A stretch of 64,000 bases of DNA from Kutzneria sp. CA-103260 (GTDB taxonomy: Bacteria > Actinomycetota > Actinomycetes > Mycobacteriales > Pseudonocardiaceae), in assembly GCF_018263855.1 (NCBI RefSeq), contig NZ_CP073318.1, positions 9,982,001 through 10,046,000 of the forward strand. Reading direction: 5' to 3'. The translations under genes and the position numbers were made by a program. The notes beneath the pieces were generated by a model. That model was not told the DNA's origin. It saw only the letters and a list, made by a program, of their open reading frames with translations, and ran no database searches. Of the stretch, positions 62,907-64,000 are shown piece by piece (positions within the stretch are counted from its first letter, which is position 1; the number at the start of each line of letters is the position of its first letter).

Positions 62907-63554
62907 TCATCCATGTGAGCGGCCGGCGGCCTTGAGCACGTCCCAGCCGATGAACGTGAACATGCTGGAGTCCTTGAGCGGCAACGGTTCGCCGCGGTAG
63001 CGGTGCACGCCGACGCCGTAGTTGACGGCGGGGTCGGACACCCACACCCGCTCGAAGTCCCGTTCCTCGAACCAGGTGCAGACCTGGGGGAGGAGGTCGG
63101 GGGCGGTGCGGCCACGGGTCCAGATGACGGTGCCGTGGTGAGCGGTGAGCTGGCGGCAGGTGTCGACGGTGCGTTGGATGTCGTCCTCGGTGATGTTGCC
63201 GAAGACGCCGCACATCAGCACGAGGTCGGCGGGGGCGATGCCGCGGTAGTTGGCGGTGAGCGAGGCGTCGCCGGTGACGACTTCGACGTCCAGGCCGGCA
63301 GCGGCGGAGGAAGCGAAGGCGGTGTTGCGTGCGTCCAGCTCCACCAGGCGCGCCTTCACGTCACCGCGGCGGGGATGGTCGGCCAGCACCTCGATCAGGT
63401 CACGGCCCTGCCCGGCGCACACGCTCAGCGCGGTGATCGGGCCGGCGGGGGCGTCGTCCAACACGGCTCGGATCTGCGTCTGAACGGCGTGAAGACGTTG
63501 TGCCAGCGAGGAATCCGGCTGGTCGTAGTCGGAGTGCCAGTCAAGCCAGTCCAT
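62907..63554 (-). CDS. Class I SAM-dependent methyltransferase
   Basis: 215 residues from ATG 63554 (MDWLDWHSDYDQPDSSLAQR). SAM-binding motif I ITALSVCAGQGRDLIEVLAD, acidic motif ARLVELDARN, and ADLVLMCGVFGNITEDDIQ. The substrate is unknown. The gene starts 10 bp after the end of the LysR-type gene and is probably co-transcribed with it. Confidence 0.82.
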   Translation of the reverse strand: MDWLDWHSDYDQPDSSLAQRLHAVQTQIRAVLDDAPAGPITALSVCAGQGRDLIEVLADHPRRGDVKARLVELDARNTAFASSAAAGLDVEVVTGDASLTANYRGIAPADLVLMCGVFGNITEDDIQRTVDTCRQLTAHHGTVIWTRGRTAPDLLPQVCTWFEERDFERVWVSDPAVNYGVGVHRYRGEPLPLKDSSMFTFIGWDVLKAAGRSHG

Positions 63555-63564
63555 GCCGGCCAGC

Positions 63565-64000
63565 CTAGGGCGTGGCCAGCGCCTCCAGCGCGGCATTAAT
63601 CAGCGGCTGGCGTTCGGTGCCGGCCCGGACCACGACCTCGATCTTCCGGTGCAGTCCGTCGGTCGGCAGCAGGGCGACGCCGGGCGGGGCGTTGCGAGCG
63701 GCCATGGCGGGCATCATCGTCACGCCCAGCCCCGCGGCGACCATGTCCAGCGCCACGGGAATGCTGGCGGTGAGGTGGGCCTGCTCCGGCGTGAAACCGG
63801 CGGTGCGAGCGGCGTGCACGTTCGCCTCCCGGCAACTGCCGACCGGGAACGTCACCCACGGCTGTTCCCGCAGCGCGGCCAGGCCTTCCGCCTCGACGAC
63901 GTGCCGAAGCCGCTCGGGCACGCAGATCAGGAACGGGTCGTCGCACACCGGCAGGCTGACCAGCCCGGGCGGCAACTCCGTGCCCAGGTGCTGATACCGA
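63565..64000 (-). CDS. LysR-type regulator, C-terminal part (runs off window)
   Basis: The frame continues past the window edge. Seen here is the effector-binding domain: LVSLPVCDDPFLICVPERLR, ALREQPWVTFPVGSCREANV and VALDMVAAGLGVTMMPAMAA, typical of LysR regulators. The DNA-binding part lies outside. Upstream of the methyltransferase gene on the same strand. Confidence 0.85.
   Translation of the reverse strand, partial: RYQHLGTELPPGLVSLPVCDDPFLICVPERLRHVVEAEGLAALREQPWVTFPVGSCREANVHAARTAGFTPEQAHLTASIPVALDMVAAGLGVTMMPAMAARNAPPGVALLPTDGLHRKIEVVVRAGTERQPLINAALEALATP

Overview
The window is GC-rich actinobacterial chromosome, most likely from the Pseudonocardiaceae (Kutzneria/Amycolatopsis-like). 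The reasons are an SsgA-family sporulation regulator, a DUF2550 gene behind the ATP synthase operon, a Prim-Pol-type integrative element beside a tRNA-Arg gene, B12-dependent ethylmalonyl-CoA mutase, and the actinobacterial gene order argS-lysA-hom-thrC-thrB-rho-rpmE-prfA-prmC-tsaC-wecA-atp. The genus is an inference.

Region 1 (1-13.5 kb) is a decayed genomic island ending at tRNA-Arg(CCG). It begins with the C-terminal part of an AT-richer NACHT-like protein. Next come a three-gene cassette (small protein, DUF6879, XRE-DUF5753), two small divergent genes, and a junction where a 5'-truncated formylglycine-generating-enzyme-like gene meets a 5'-truncated FtsK/TraB-like gene. The core of an actinomycete integrative element (AICE) follows: a small membrane Cys-motif protein, Prim-Pol, a DUF3631 ATPase, a dense GGGAC/GTCCC repeat region and a tyrosine integrase broken by two in-frame TAG codons. 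Then come a secreted ricin-type lectin, a PhoU pseudogene and a Prim-Pol relic. Two imperfect copies of a ~145 bp sequence containing a covarying hairpin bracket this last part. The second copy abuts the tRNA gene, which suggests stacked insertions at one attachment site.

Region 2 (13.5-20.3 kb) holds a CDF metal exporter behind a DtxR/IdeR-like box, an SsgA-like regulator, an APC permease, a ROK regulator without its usual zinc motif, and a DUF305/DUF3105 pair.

Region 3 (20.4-47.7 kb) is the conserved housekeeping block. It covers arginyl-tRNA synthesis, lysine and threonine biosynthesis, Rho with a very long Arg/Asp/Asn/Gly-rich segment, L31, RF1 and its methylase, threonylcarbamoyl-AMP synthase, WecA-like transferase and F1Fo ATP synthase. 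The ATP synthase operon has separate b, b' and delta genes. A histidine kinase/LuxR response regulator pair interrupts rpmE-prfA. A secreted amidase-like gene lies next to rho.

Region 4 (47.7-64 kb) contains cobalamin adenosyltransferase, murA, ethylmalonyl-CoA mutase, a secreted alpha/beta hydrolase, a five-gene oligopeptide-type ABC operon, an enoyl-CoA hydratase, a large secreted beta-helix glycosidase-like protein with a poly-Thr linker, a methyltransferase and the end of a LysR regulator.

Convergent gene ends carry perfect palindromes belonging to two recurring families. They probably act as bidirectional terminators.
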